From assembly GCA_963691755.1 (NCBI GenBank), contig OY829366.1, forward strand, positions 1,984,001-2,048,000: DNA of 64,000 bases, given 5' to 3'. The notes beneath the pieces are model-generated. The model was not told where the DNA came from and made no database searches. It worked only from the letters and a program-made list of their open reading frames with translations. Position 1 is the stretch's first letter; the number at the start of each line of letters is the position of its first letter. Shown one piece after another: positions 1 to 9,330 of the stretch. A program made the translations under genes and the position numbers. The stretch is from Dinoroseobacter sp013215265 (GTDB lineage: Bacteria; Pseudomonadota; Alphaproteobacteria; Rhodobacterales; Rhodobacteraceae).

Positions 1-113
1 ACTCAACCATGCGCTGCCATCTGATTTGGGGGGCGTATGTCGCTGATCGGAAACCTTGGTTAAGATTGCAGAGCCTAATCGCCGCACTTGGTGTGTTAGA
101 ACGAGTCTAAAAC

Positions 114-127
114 TTGACTCAGATCAA
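114..127 (+). promoter_or_regulatory. Candidate FnrL/FNR-type box upstream of hemA
   Basis: The 14-mer TTGACTCAGATCAA matches the FNR/FnrL consensus TTGAT-N4-ATCAA at 9 of 10 conserved positions. It ends 78 bases before the preferred hemA start at 206. In Rhodobacter species hemA is a known FnrL target, so oxygen-responsive control of tetrapyrrole synthesis is the likely role. The match is seen; the function is inferred. Confidence 0.65.
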
Positions 128-205
128 CGCCATAGCACATAGCGAGGTATCTAGAGGCGAAAGGCATGCCTGCCCATGCGATACGCCAGACCGACGGAGC
201 CGAAT

Positions 206-1429
206 TTGGAATATAACGCTGCCCTCGACAAAGCGCTGGACCGACTTCACGAAGAAGGGCGGTACCGCACGTTTATTGATATTGAACGTAAGAAGGACGC
301 GTTTCCGAACGCCGTCTGGACCAAACCGGATGGGACTGAAGCCCCGATTACGGTGTGGTGCGGGAACGATTATCTGGGAATGGGTCAGCATCCGGTTGTG
401 CTCGAGGCCATGCACGAAGCCCTTGACGCCACTGGCGCAGGTTCTGGTGGAACGCGCAATATCTCGGGCACCACGGTTTACCACCGACGCCTTGAGGCGG
501 AACTGGCAGACCTGCATCAGAAAGAAGCCGCGCTGATCTTTACGAGCGCATATATTGCAAACGATGCGACCCTTTCGACTTTGCCGCGCCTCTTCCCCGG
601 GCTTCACATCATTTCAGATGAACTGAACCACGCTTCTATGATCCAGGGGATCAGGAACGGGCGGTGCGACAAACATATCTTCCGCCATAACGACCTGGCG
701 CATCTGCGCGAAGTCCTTGAGAGCCTGCCACCCGACGCGCCGAAGATGATCGCGTTTGAATCGATCTACTCGATGGATGGTGATTTTGGTCCTATCGCGG
801 ACATATGTGATCTGGCTGAAGAATTCGGCTGCCTGACGTATCTTGATGAAGTTCATGCGGTCGGCATGTATGGCCCTCGTGGGGCAGGCGTCGCAGAACG
901 TGATGGGTTGATGGATCGCATCGACATTATCAACGGCACCTTGGGCAAGGCTTACGGTGTCATGGGCGGCTATATCGCGGCCAGCTCGAAGATGGTTGAT
1001 GCCATTCGGTCCTATGCACCCGGCTTTATTTTCACAACGTCTTTGCCTCCTGCTGTTGCTGCGGGAGCGGTTGCAAGCGTGCGCCACCTGAAAACAGATC
1101 AAGCCAGGCGGGATGCCCACCAGTTGGGTGCCAAGATACTGAAAATGCGCCTAAAAGCGCTTGGACTTCCAATTATCGACCACGGTTCGCACATCGTGCC
1201 CGTGATCGTTGGTAACCCAGTGCATACCAAGAAGCTTTCAGACATGCTTCTGGAGGATTTCGGTATTTACGTGCAGCCCATTAACTTCCCAACAGTGCCA
1301 CGCGGTACGGAACGTCTGCGCTTCACACCCAGCCCGGTTCATGACCCAAAGATGACTGACAAGCTGGTCAAGGCCATGGATGCGCTCTGGGGCCATTGTG
1401 CGCTGAATCGTGCCGAATTGAGCGCCTGA
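206..1429 (+). CDS. hemA: 5-aminolevulinate synthase
   Basis: Condenses glycine and succinyl-CoA to 5-aminolevulinate, the first step of the C4 tetrapyrrole pathway for heme (and bacteriochlorophyll where present); cytoplasmic and PLP-dependent. The alpha-oxoamine synthase fold is clear: the glycine-rich GAGSGGTRN stretch, the IDEVHAVG-type segment and the PLP lysine in GTLGKAYG. I chose the TTG at 206 (GGAG six bases upstream). It gives 407 aa and puts the PLP lysine at residue 248, as in Rhodobacter HemA. An ATG at 176 would add 10 residues not expected in the family. A candidate FnrL box lies at 114-127. Confidence 0.95.
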   Translation: MEYNAALDKALDRLHEEGRYRTFIDIERKKDAFPNAVWTKPDGTEAPITVWCGNDYLGMGQHPVVLEAMHEALDATGAGSGGTRNISGTTVYHRRLEAELADLHQKEAALIFTSAYIANDATLSTLPRLFPGLHIISDELNHASMIQGIRNGRCDKHIFRHNDLAHLREVLESLPPDAPKMIAFESIYSMDGDFGPIADICDLAEEFGCLTYLDEVHAVGMYGPRGAGVAERDGLMDRIDIINGTLGKAYGVMGGYIAASSKMVDAIRSYAPGFIFTTSLPPAVAAGAVASVRHLKTDQARRDAHQLGAKILKMRLKALGLPIIDHGSHIVPVIVGNPVHTKKLSDMLLEDFGIYVQPINFPTVPRGTERLRFTPSPVHDPKMTDKLVKAMDALWGHCALNRAELSA

Positions 1430-1524
1430 GGGACTTAGACCCTCGCGCGCTCGTTATCCTTATGTTAATTTATTTGTAAGTTGATCGTCTCGAATCGACT
1501 GTGAAATTGGCATGCACACCGGGG

Positions 1525-2742
1525 ATGGGTGCAGGATGGGCAGACAGCAAAATGACCGCTGAGACCGGCGAACCGAACGTAGAAGAACTGCGCGGTTTTG
1601 ACGACTATGCTGTGTCGCTCGGCGATATTCTTCGGGGCGAACGCGCAACACTTGGCCTGTCTTTGCTTGATGTCCAGCGTGATCTACGGATCAAGGCTGA
1701 ATACCTTGCAGCGATTGAAGATTCGAACCCGGATGGGTTTGACGGAAAAGGGTTCATTGCCGGTTACGTTCGATCCTATGCGCGCCATGTAAACCTGAAT
1801 CCGGATTGGGCCTTCCATAAGTTTTGCGACGAAAGCGGTTTCAAAGGCGTTCACGGAACAGTAATGCCTGTCAAACACCCCAAGGCCGCCAAGAAAGGTC
1901 TGCCCTCGCGCGGGAAAATGGCACCAGAGGCCAGTTTGGGGCGGGCAATGCCGCGGGTGCAACCCAGCCCAGGATGGTTCCAGCAGTTAGATCCCGGCGC
2001 GCTGGGCTCAATTGCAGTGCTCTTGGCCTTGATAATCGGGCTCGGTTATGGCGCATGGAGTGTCGTGACGGAGTTACAGCGCGTGACCGTTGTCCCGGTT
2101 GATACCACGCCAGAGCTTTTGGCGGAGGTCGATCCGCTCGCGCCGATCTCCAATGGGCCTGCGTCCTTAAATGGGGGAACTGAGGGATCCGATTTTGTTG
2201 CCAATGCACCGAGCGTTGACGCCCTTGACCGGCTCTATCGTCCACAAGCTTTAGATACACCCGTATTGGTGGCGCGTGACGGTCCTATATCTGCAATTGA
2301 TCCAAATGTGACAGGGGCACTTGTGTCTCCCGTAGCGCCTGAGATTGGAGTGGTTCCAGAGCTTGCACAGACGGCGCCAGTGCCAGCAACCCCTCAGGTG
2401 CTTGAAGAGGGCGGACCAGAGATTGCAATTCTGGCGGTAGCCCCCGCCTGGGTGCGTGTTCGGGCGGCGGATGGAACGGTCCTTTTGGAAAAGGTCTTGC
2501 AGCCCGGCGAACGCTACGCGCTTCCCGCGACAGAAGAGGCTCCGACATTGCGGGCGGGTGCTGCGGGCTCGGTCTTTTTTGAGATTGGCGACAAGGTCTA
2601 TGGACCCGCAGGCGAGACGGGATCGGTGGCCTCAAACGTGGTTCTTGCGGAAGACGCGTTGCGTGCGGGTTTCGCGCTGGCTGATCTGACGGCCGAACCG
2701 GAACTGGCTGCGATTGTGAACGTCGCAGATGCAGGCGATTAG
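1525..2742 (+). CDS. RodZ-like helix-turn-helix membrane protein (HTH_25 / DUF4115)
   Basis: N-terminal Cro/CI-like HTH (about residues 30-100, with LGLSLLDVQRDLRIKAEYLA), one transmembrane helix (about 160-182), a Pro/Ala-rich linker and a C-terminal beta-rich DUF4115 domain (about 305-390). This is the architecture of RodZ, the cytoskeletal protein that links MreB to the cell wall. It sits between hemA and ispG; in many bacteria a rodZ-like gene precedes ispG. The start is uncertain: GTG 1501, ATG 1525 and ATG 1552 are all in frame and none has a strong ribosome-binding site. Role in cell shape is inferred from the family. Confidence 0.8.
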   Translation: MGAGWADSKMTAETGEPNVEELRGFDDYAVSLGDILRGERATLGLSLLDVQRDLRIKAEYLAAIEDSNPDGFDGKGFIAGYVRSYARHVNLNPDWAFHKFCDESGFKGVHGTVMPVKHPKAAKKGLPSRGKMAPEASLGRAMPRVQPSPGWFQQLDPGALGSIAVLLALIIGLGYGAWSVVTELQRVTVVPVDTTPELLAEVDPLAPISNGPASLNGGTEGSDFVANAPSVDALDRLYRPQALDTPVLVARDGPISAIDPNVTGALVSPVAPEIGVVPELAQTAPVPATPQVLEEGGPEIAILAVAPAWVRVRAADGTVLLEKVLQPGERYALPATEEAPTLRAGAAGSVFFEIGDKVYGPAGETGSVASNVVLAEDALRAGFALADLTAEPELAAIVNVADAGD

Positions 2743-2842
2743 ATCCAAACCCTCCTTGACGAGTTGTGTACTGAGCCATTGTCTGGCTAACGGCCTCATT
2801 GTAGGTTTGCCAGAACGCTTCTGATCGTTTGAAGGCCAAGCA

Positions 2843-3973
2843 ATGTCGATCAATCACGTGCGCCCTTGGCGCAATATCTACCGCCGGAAATCCAGACAGA
2901 TCATGGTGGGCAATGTCCCTGTGGGGGGAGATGCCCCTATCAGCGTGCAAACTATGACAAACACGCTGACAACAGACGTGAAGGCGACGATAGCGCAAGT
3001 ACAGGCGGCGGCAGAAGCAGGTGCTGATATCGTGCGTATTTCGGTACCGGATCAGGACAGCAGCCGCGCGTTGAAAGAGATCGTAGCGGAATGCCCCGTG
3101 CCGATCGTGGCAGACATTCATTTTCATTATAAACGCGGGATTGAGGCTGCCGAGGCGGGCGCTGCCTGTTTGCGGATCAATCCCGGCAATATCGGCGATG
3201 AAGCACGGGTCAAGGAAGTCATCAAGGCTGCACGTGACAACAATTGTTCCATCCGAATTGGCGTGAACGCTGGGTCGCTGGAAAAGCATCTGCTTGAAAA
3301 ATATGGCGAGCCCACGCCTGATGCGATGGTGGAATCCGGTCTCGATCACATCAAGATCCTTCAGGATAACGACTTTCACGAGTTCAAGATCAGCTGCAAA
3401 GCCTCAGATGTCTTTATGGCCGCGGCTGCGTATCAAACACTTGCTGACCAGACCGATTGCCCCATTCATCTTGGTATTACAGAAGCTGGCGGTCTTGTTT
3501 CCGGCACGATCAAGTCGGCGATCGGGCTTGGCAATCTTTTGTGGATGGGCATTGGCGATACGATCCGGGTCTCGCTTAGCGCTGATCCCGTGGAGGAGGT
3601 CAAAGTTGGGTATGAAATCCTGAAGTCCTTGGGGCTGCGGCATCGTGGGGTAAATATCATCTCTTGCCCCTCCTGTGCGCGTCAGGGGTTTGATGTGATC
3701 AAGACAGTTGAGGCGCTGGAAAAACGGCTCGAGCACATCAAGACGCCCATGAGCTTATCGATCATTGGCTGCGTGGTGAACGGACCCGGCGAGGCGTTGA
3801 TGACCGACGTTGGTTTCACCGGGGGTGGGGCCGGATCTGGGATGGTCTATCTGGCGGGAAAGCAAAGCCACAAGATGTCAAACGAGCAGATGATTGACCA
3901 TATCGTCGAGCAGGTGGAGCAGAAGGCCGCCGAGATCGATGCGGGCACGACAGATGCGATGGTGGCTGAGTAA
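2843..3973 (+). CDS. ispG: 4-hydroxy-3-methylbut-2-enyl diphosphate synthase
   Basis: Penultimate enzyme of the MEP isoprenoid pathway, converting MEcPP to HMBPP with a [4Fe-4S] cluster. 376 aa, close to E. coli IspG. Cluster ligands are visible: C275 and C278 in SCPSCARQG, C310 in GCVVNGPGE and E317, matching the E. coli ligand pattern. The N-terminal TIM barrel carries the conserved VQTMTNT segment. The start ATG follows a GAAGG motif. Nine bases separate its stop from the convergent rsmA. Confidence 0.96.
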   Translation: MSINHVRPWRNIYRRKSRQIMVGNVPVGGDAPISVQTMTNTLTTDVKATIAQVQAAAEAGADIVRISVPDQDSSRALKEIVAECPVPIVADIHFHYKRGIEAAEAGAACLRINPGNIGDEARVKEVIKAARDNNCSIRIGVNAGSLEKHLLEKYGEPTPDAMVESGLDHIKILQDNDFHEFKISCKASDVFMAAAAYQTLADQTDCPIHLGITEAGGLVSGTIKSAIGLGNLLWMGIGDTIRVSLSADPVEEVKVGYEILKSLGLRHRGVNIISCPSCARQGFDVIKTVEALEKRLEHIKTPMSLSIIGCVVNGPGEALMTDVGFTGGGAGSGMVYLAGKQSHKMSNEQMIDHIVEQVEQKAAEIDAGTTDAMVAE

Positions 3974-3982
3974 TCCAGTCGA

Positions 3983-4819
3983 TTACCTTATGGCGCGGTC
4001 AAGTGCACAGAACTCTTCTAAACTGACAGTCTCTGCGCGACGCGTGGGCTCGATCCCCACGGAATGCAAGACATCCTCGATATCCGGGCGCAGGCCTTTC
4101 AAAGATGCGCGCAGCATCTTGCGGCGTTGGTTGAACGCAGTGGCCACGAGCTTGCTGAGTGTCTCAGCATTGGCGAGAAAACGCGGTTCGGGCAGCGCGG
4201 TGAGATGCACCACCGCGCTTGAGATTTTCGGCGGCGGTGTGAACGCTTCGGGTGGCAAGGTCATTACAATACGCGCGTCGCAGCGCCACTGCGCCAGGAT
4301 TGCGAGACGCCCGTAGGCTTTGCTGCCCGGTTGCGCCACGATGCGTTCTGCCACCTCTTTCTGAAACATCAACGTCAACGTGTCCCAGACAGGCGGCCAA
4401 TCAGCCGGTGTAAGCCAACGTACCAGAAGTTCGGTTCCGATGTTGTAGGGCAGGTTCGCGCAGATGCGGATAGGTGGTGTCAGATGGGCAAGTGGGTCAA
4501 GCTCGAGAGCATCTGCCTCAATGACTTCCAAGCGTCCCGGACAGGCGGCTGAAATCTCGGCAAGGGCGGGCAGGCAGCGCTGATCTTTTTCGATTGCCAG
4601 CACCTTGCGTGCACCGGATGCGAGAAGCCCGCGCGTAAGCCCACCGGGACCTGGACCGACCTCGAGCACGTCATGTGTGGTCAGGTCGCCTGCGGCGCGT
4701 GCAATACGTGCGGTCAGGTTTAGATCAAGCAGGAAATTTTGCCCTAGCGCCTTCTTGGCGCGCAACCCGTGGGTGTCGATAACCTCTCGCAGAGGTGGGA
4801 GATCGTCAATCTGAGCCAT
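3983..4819 (-). CDS. rsmA: 16S rRNA (adenine1518-N6/1519-N6)-dimethyltransferase
   Basis: KsgA/RsmA dimethylates two adjacent adenines in the 3' hairpin of 16S rRNA during 30S maturation. The SAM-binding motif EVGPGPGG (53-60) and the catalytic NLPYN (122-126) are present, and the N-terminal KKALGQNFL motif is typical. The ATG at 4819 gives 278 aa, the normal length; an in-frame start at 4924 would add a long unrelated extension inside pdxA. The start overlaps the 3' end of pdxA by 14 bases, so translational coupling is likely. Same pdxA-rsmA order as in E. coli. Confidence 0.95.
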   Translation of the reverse strand: MAQIDDLPPLREVIDTHGLRAKKALGQNFLLDLNLTARIARAAGDLTTHDVLEVGPGPGGLTRGLLASGARKVLAIEKDQRCLPALAEISAACPGRLEVIEADALELDPLAHLTPPIRICANLPYNIGTELLVRWLTPADWPPVWDTLTLMFQKEVAERIVAQPGSKAYGRLAILAQWRCDARIVMTLPPEAFTPPPKISSAVVHLTALPEPRFLANAETLSKLVATAFNQRRKMLRASLKGLRPDIEDVLHSVGIEPTRRAETVSLEEFCALDRAIR

Positions 4820-5900
4820 AGCTTTGCCGATCAAACTGAGCGCGTTGGATAGCAAGGTGCCTCGCCATGCGAAGGGCTGCGATGGTGCTGGTTGGGTCCG
4901 CGCGTCCTGTTCCGGCAATATCAAACGCGGTGCCGTGATCGGGAGATGTACGGATGAACGGCAGACCGAGCGTAATGTTCACCCCGCCTGAAAAGTCGAG
5001 CGTCTTGATCGGGATAAGTGCCTGATCATGGTACATCGCAATGGCAGCGTCATAGCGGGTGCGAGCTTCGGCATGAAACATCGTATCCGCTGACATCGGT
5101 CCGATAATATCAAGCCCCTCGGCCCGCAAACGATCAAGCACCGGGTCGATCATGTCGATCTCGTCTCGCCCCATCGCGCCACCTTCGCCCGCATGGGGGT
5201 TCAGACCCGCGACAGCCAGACGTGGGGCAGGGATTCCGAAATCTCGGATAAGCGCGGCCTCAGTGATGCGGATCGTATCCACCAGCAAATCCGGCGTCAG
5301 ATGGTCCTGAACTTTTGAGAGCGCAATATGGATCGTCACAGGCACCACACGCAGACTGTCGCAAGCCAGCATCATCACAACCCGGTCAACATTGGCGAGA
5401 TCGGCGAGGAATTCCGTGTGGCCCGGGAAGTTGAAATCCGCGCCATCCATCAGAGCTTTCTTGTGAATTGGCAAAGTGGTGATCGCAGATGCCTGACCGG
5501 CAACGACGAGGTCCACAGCGCGTGCGATCGATGAAATCACACCTGCGGCATTTTCTGCGCGTGGAGTTCCCGCCAAAGCAGGGCCCTCAAAGCTGTGCGA
5601 GAGGACCGGCAGGCCCGATCTCGCAGCATCTTTTGCCTCTGAAGGGTCGTCTATTATCGCGTGTTTACTGCCATGCGGCAGGTGGTTTGGATCACCAATC
5701 CAGAAGAAGGGCAGGCTGTCCCCAAGGGCAGCCCAGCATTTCATAGCAAGTTCTGGCCCGATCCCTGCGGGTTCGCCGCAACTGACCGCAATAGGCGCAA
5801 GTTTGGGATGCGCGTTTGGCTGTGGTTCCGCAGCACCCTCCGCTTCCGGAAAAGCAGCTTGATCCTGCGTCATATCGGGATCTTTGAGACGGTCGAGCAT
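4806..5900 (-). CDS. pdxA: 4-hydroxythreonine-4-phosphate dehydrogenase
   Basis: Oxidises 4-phosphohydroxy-L-threonine in de novo pyridoxal phosphate synthesis. Metal-binding histidines lie in PGHTEFLADL, GLNPHAGEGG and MYHDQALIP, and the N-terminal GEPAGIGPE loop is diagnostic. 364 aa from the first ATG; a second ATG nine codons in (5873) is an alternative start, because the first about 30 residues are low-complexity and family members usually begin shortly before GEPAGIG. It lies 24 bases downstream of surA in the lptFGD-surA-pdxA-rsmA operon. Confidence 0.94.
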   Translation of the reverse strand: MLDRLKDPDMTQDQAAFPEAEGAAEPQPNAHPKLAPIAVSCGEPAGIGPELAMKCWAALGDSLPFFWIGDPNHLPHGSKHAIIDDPSEAKDAARSGLPVLSHSFEGPALAGTPRAENAAGVISSIARAVDLVVAGQASAITTLPIHKKALMDGADFNFPGHTEFLADLANVDRVVMMLACDSLRVVPVTIHIALSKVQDHLTPDLLVDTIRITEAALIRDFGIPAPRLAVAGLNPHAGEGGAMGRDEIDMIDPVLDRLRAEGLDIIGPMSADTMFHAEARTRYDAAIAMYHDQALIPIKTLDFSGGVNITLGLPFIRTSPDHGTAFDIAGTGRADPTSTIAALRMARHLAIQRAQFDRQSYGSD

Positions 5901-5924
5901 TGCCTGCTCCGTGGCAGCCCGAGG

Positions 5925-7175
5925 TCAGGGGCGGTTGATGAATGCCTTAGCCTTGAGCTCTTCCAGATGCCCGTTCGCCAAGGAAGTCATCCGCTGGTTG
6001 AAAAGCTGCAACTGGGCCTGCTCCCGCGCATCAGTGCCTTCAAGGACAGGGGTACGGTTGCAGAGCATCAAGAAAAGCAAAGTTTGCTCATTGTTACGCG
6101 TGACTGTCGCATTGCTTTCGCCTGGGTCTAGATCTGCAAGGGCCAAACCAATGTCGGTGGGGAGAGAGCGGGGGGAAACCTGCTGACGCGTTATGCGATC
6201 AGGACTCTGGCCGCGCATGACGTAGTACAGGCGATTACAATCATTGACGGAATATTCGCGGATGCGCTCCGCCTCGGCCAGTGCTGTGTCCGAGCGTCCA
6301 CCGGGTATGGAAACGCTGATGTAGTCAACTTCCACGTTGGCCGCCGGGCGTGGGCCGATTTGGCTTAGTGCCCGGACCTGGAAAACTGCAACGACGTTTT
6401 CCCCAACCGGTATTGGATCGCTGACCTCGCCAGGACCAAGTATCAGAATTGCTTCAGCCAAGGCAGGTGGAAGATCTGACAGATTTAACCAATCGCGCAA
6501 ACCGCCTTGCAGTCGTGTGGGACCCAGTGAAAAGCGGCGTGCTGCGGCGGAGAAGTCTTCTTCCGAGCGCGAGCTCTGTAGATCATCGATCAAAGCCAGG
6601 CTTCGGTCAACGCGTTGTGGATCGGTGCCAAGAACAATTTCGGCCAGACGTACACGGGCCCCGGTTTCAAAGGACGCTTGGGTGAGGGCCCGGTCGGTTT
6701 CTGCTTCTGTCACGCGTGCATCGGCAGCGAACCTGGATTGTACGTAAGTACGCCATTCAATGCCCGCCAAAACAAAATCCCGAAACGTTTCAGGTGACAC
6801 GCCCGCTTCGCCGATCGCAGCCACAAAGGCTTCTGTTTCGAGGTTGGCTCGTGCGGCGAATTCTGACATGCCCGCCCGCAAGGCTTCCTCAGACACAACA
6901 ACACCCGCAGCTTGAGCCGCCATTGATTGCAAACGTTCGTCGACAAGAGCTTCTTCTGCTTGTTTCTCCAAATCTCCTGGCGTGCGGAGCACCTGTAGGA
7001 AAAGTGCACGCTGATCAACTTCGTAGCGCGTTATGGCACGGCCGTTTATGGTAATGACGGGGGCGAACATATTTTGCGCGAATGCCGGTACCGAAGGGGA
7101 TGAGACCAAAACAGTTGCCGTGATTAAGGCTGCGAGGCAGGAGGTCAGGCGATGAAGAAGCTGTGTCTGTATCAT
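5925..7175 (-). CDS. surA: SurA-like periplasmic peptidyl-prolyl isomerase
   Basis: Predicted periplasmic chaperone/PPIase for outer membrane proteins. A signal peptide (residues 1-34, ending AFAQ) is followed by a SurA N-terminal-type domain (INGRAITRYEVDQRALFL) and a single parvulin-like domain (about 170-275, with FSLGPTRLQGGLRDW). 416 aa with one parvulin domain, against two in E. coli SurA, which is common in alphaproteobacteria. The ATG at 7175 is chosen because it starts exactly at the signal peptide; the upstream in-frame start would run into lptD. It follows lptD by 25 bases, consistent with a shared role in assembling LptD. Confidence 0.88.
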   Translation of the reverse strand: MIQTQLLHRLTSCLAALITATVLVSSPSVPAFAQNMFAPVITINGRAITRYEVDQRALFLQVLRTPGDLEKQAEEALVDERLQSMAAQAAGVVVSEEALRAGMSEFAARANLETEAFVAAIGEAGVSPETFRDFVLAGIEWRTYVQSRFAADARVTEAETDRALTQASFETGARVRLAEIVLGTDPQRVDRSLALIDDLQSSRSEEDFSAAARRFSLGPTRLQGGLRDWLNLSDLPPALAEAILILGPGEVSDPIPVGENVVAVFQVRALSQIGPRPAANVEVDYISVSIPGGRSDTALAEAERIREYSVNDCNRLYYVMRGQSPDRITRQQVSPRSLPTDIGLALADLDPGESNATVTRNNEQTLLFLMLCNRTPVLEGTDAREQAQLQLFNQRMTSLANGHLEELKAKAFINRP

Positions 7176-7200
7176 TCTTTTTTCGTTTCTACCTATCGTC

Positions 7201-9330
7201 TTATCCGCGGCACTGGCGTCGTTGCCCGCTTGTCGGCCGATTGGTGCCAAATCCATCCAGTTGGATCAATATACCGTAACTCGTGGATGGCGCCACGTTT
7301 CCTGATGTTGTGTAGCTGCGTGAGAGGGACAGGTCAAAGGTCACGCACTCGTTTTGATATGAGAGCCCAAGACTGTCTGAGCGGGTCGCTTCTGCAGATA
7401 GGTCATACTGCCAGTCTGCGCGAAGCTTGAAGTCCCCCACCAGTCCATAATTCGCAGTCGCCGTGAATTCAGAAGTCTCAAAGGGGCGACCGACAGCAAT
7501 ATCGGGGCGCAACCAGGTATACGTGCCAGCCATGTCAAGTTTGCCGCGTGTTAGTCCGAAACGCATAGCAGCCTTGTTCAAAAGTAGATTTGCCTGCGTT
7601 TGTGCGCGTGCAGTCACATTCAACCCGGAAGGCAAGTCGAGACGAACTGAGGTAAGCCAATCACTTAGCTGGTCCTGCATTCCCATAGACACTGCAAAGT
7701 CGGGGTGGGGATCGACAGAGGCAACACGACCCACTGTGGCACCAAGCTTCCAGCCACTTTCTGCGTGACGCGTCCAGCGAAGGCCAATATTGGCGCGCAA
7801 ACCCTGTTCGACGCGGTCCTGACCGGCAAATCTGTCAAAGGTGAAGAGATTCCCTTCATCGAATTCGTTCAGCAGACTGTACTCATTCGGTACAACTCTG
7901 GGGTCTTTGCCAGACCAGAGAACTTGGACGATGGGTTCAAGAAGATGATTTGCGTTGGCACTGCGGCGGATCATGGGAAGACGTAATTCAACGCCTGCGC
8001 GAGGGACAATTCTCGAGGCATCGCCGGGAGAGGTGCTGTCCTGTTGAACGATATGGTAGTCGCCCGACACACCGAGCATACCCGTTGCAACGAGACCGTT
8101 TCGGAAGACCTCGCTGCGCTGCCAACTGCCTTCAAACCCGAGGCGTGCCATGTCACGACCGGTAACATCAGTATCCGACGGACGTGCGTGACCTTGGGCG
8201 GAAAAGCGAAGTTCTGCAATGCCACCAATCCAATCTGGCCGAAAACGACGAATATACTCGGCCTCGCCCACGCGATGCGGTAAGGTGCTGTAATATTCTT
8301 CAAGGCGAAGAGAACGGTAGTATATGCCACCGATGCTGACAAATTCATCGCGCCGCACACGACTGATCCGCGCTGTACTGTCAATCCTATCCGTTTCTGG
8401 AAGGCCATAGTCTCGGTAGTAGCCGCCGTCACTTACATCTTCGACATCAAGATTTAGCTCAAAGCCTAAGGGCAAATCGAACCGTCCAAGCCCTCGGACA
8501 AAGCCTCGCGGCCCGTTAACGAGCTGGTCGGTCGTATATGCAAAGTCGAGTTGGACTTCGCCAAAGCTGAATGCCCGACGGTATTGACCGCCGAACGTAA
8601 AAGAGTCGTTGCTGGTGAAGGACGGCGAAAAAGTAAGGTCCGATGTGTCTCCCAGTCGTATGAAATATGGAAGCGTGATCTGTGTGCCGATGCGGTCGGA
8701 CACCCTGTAGACAGGCACAAGGAATCCGGTCGCGCGGCGTAGTGAACCGTCAGGCAATCGCAGGCGCGGCACGTAAGCGACTGGCACGCCTGCAAGGTCT
8801 AGCACAGCATTTTCATAATAAAGCTGTTGCTCATCTTTGTCGTGGATGATGCGCGTGGCACGAATTTGCCAAAGCGGGGTGGGGTCATCGTCACAAACTT
8901 GGCAAGCAGATGATACGGTTCGCAATGCCTGAATATACCGCTCGTCAACGCGGTGAATTTCCTGTGCGGCGATCTGAAGTTGCTGATCCAGAACCATGCG
9001 CGCGCTGCGAAGAATGCCGTCCCGAAGATCTGATGAAAGCTCGGCGCTTTCCGCAGTGAGGATTGTCCCGTCAGTGTCGACAAGCAGGATTGGCCCGGTC
9101 AATTCGATGCTATCGGTTTGACGATCATAGACCACCCGCGTCGCCTTGAGGCGACGCCCGTTATGCAGGACCTCGACGTTTCCTTCTGCGTTCAGGATAC
9201 CAGTACGTTGTGATGTGATCCGGTCTGCAATCAGCGTTGCCTCAGACTGAGCCGCGGCAATTGAAGGCCACATTGCGAGCAACAAGGCTATACTTGCGAA
9301 AGTCCGCATCGGGAACCAAAGCCAACGCAT
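7201..9330 (-). CDS. lptD: LPS-assembly outer membrane protein LptD
   Basis: Outer membrane beta-barrel that inserts lipopolysaccharide into the outer leaflet. The signal peptide (ending about residue 28, SIAAAQ) leads to an OstA/LptA-like N-terminal domain (LIADRITSQRTGILNAEGNVEV) and a long C-terminal LptD barrel domain. About 709 aa. Two cysteines lie close together in SSACQVCDDD (about residue 145) and one near the C-terminus (NECVTFDLS), consistent with the disulfides LptD needs. ATG 9330 overlaps the TAA of lptG (TAATG). A second Met at residue 8 is possible. Confidence 0.9.
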   Translation of the reverse strand: MRWLWFPMRTFASIALLLAMWPSIAAAQSEATLIADRITSQRTGILNAEGNVEVLHNGRRLKATRVVYDRQTDSIELTGPILLVDTDGTILTAESAELSSDLRDGILRSARMVLDQQLQIAAQEIHRVDERYIQALRTVSSACQVCDDDPTPLWQIRATRIIHDKDEQQLYYENAVLDLAGVPVAYVPRLRLPDGSLRRATGFLVPVYRVSDRIGTQITLPYFIRLGDTSDLTFSPSFTSNDSFTFGGQYRRAFSFGEVQLDFAYTTDQLVNGPRGFVRGLGRFDLPLGFELNLDVEDVSDGGYYRDYGLPETDRIDSTARISRVRRDEFVSIGGIYYRSLRLEEYYSTLPHRVGEAEYIRRFRPDWIGGIAELRFSAQGHARPSDTDVTGRDMARLGFEGSWQRSEVFRNGLVATGMLGVSGDYHIVQQDSTSPGDASRIVPRAGVELRLPMIRRSANANHLLEPIVQVLWSGKDPRVVPNEYSLLNEFDEGNLFTFDRFAGQDRVEQGLRANIGLRWTRHAESGWKLGATVGRVASVDPHPDFAVSMGMQDQLSDWLTSVRLDLPSGLNVTARAQTQANLLLNKAAMRFGLTRGKLDMAGTYTWLRPDIAVGRPFETSEFTATANYGLVGDFKLRADWQYDLSAEATRSDSLGLSYQNECVTFDLSLSRSYTTSGNVAPSTSYGILIQLDGFGTNRPTSGQRRQCRG

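Noticed and set aside
1427..1445. Terminator after hemA
   Set aside because: GAGGG / CCCTC can pair right after the stop codon, but the stem is short and no T-run follows.
2285..3379. 364-codon minus-strand frame
   Set aside because: Antisense to the rodZ-like gene and ispG, no domain, Arg/His-rich shadow composition.
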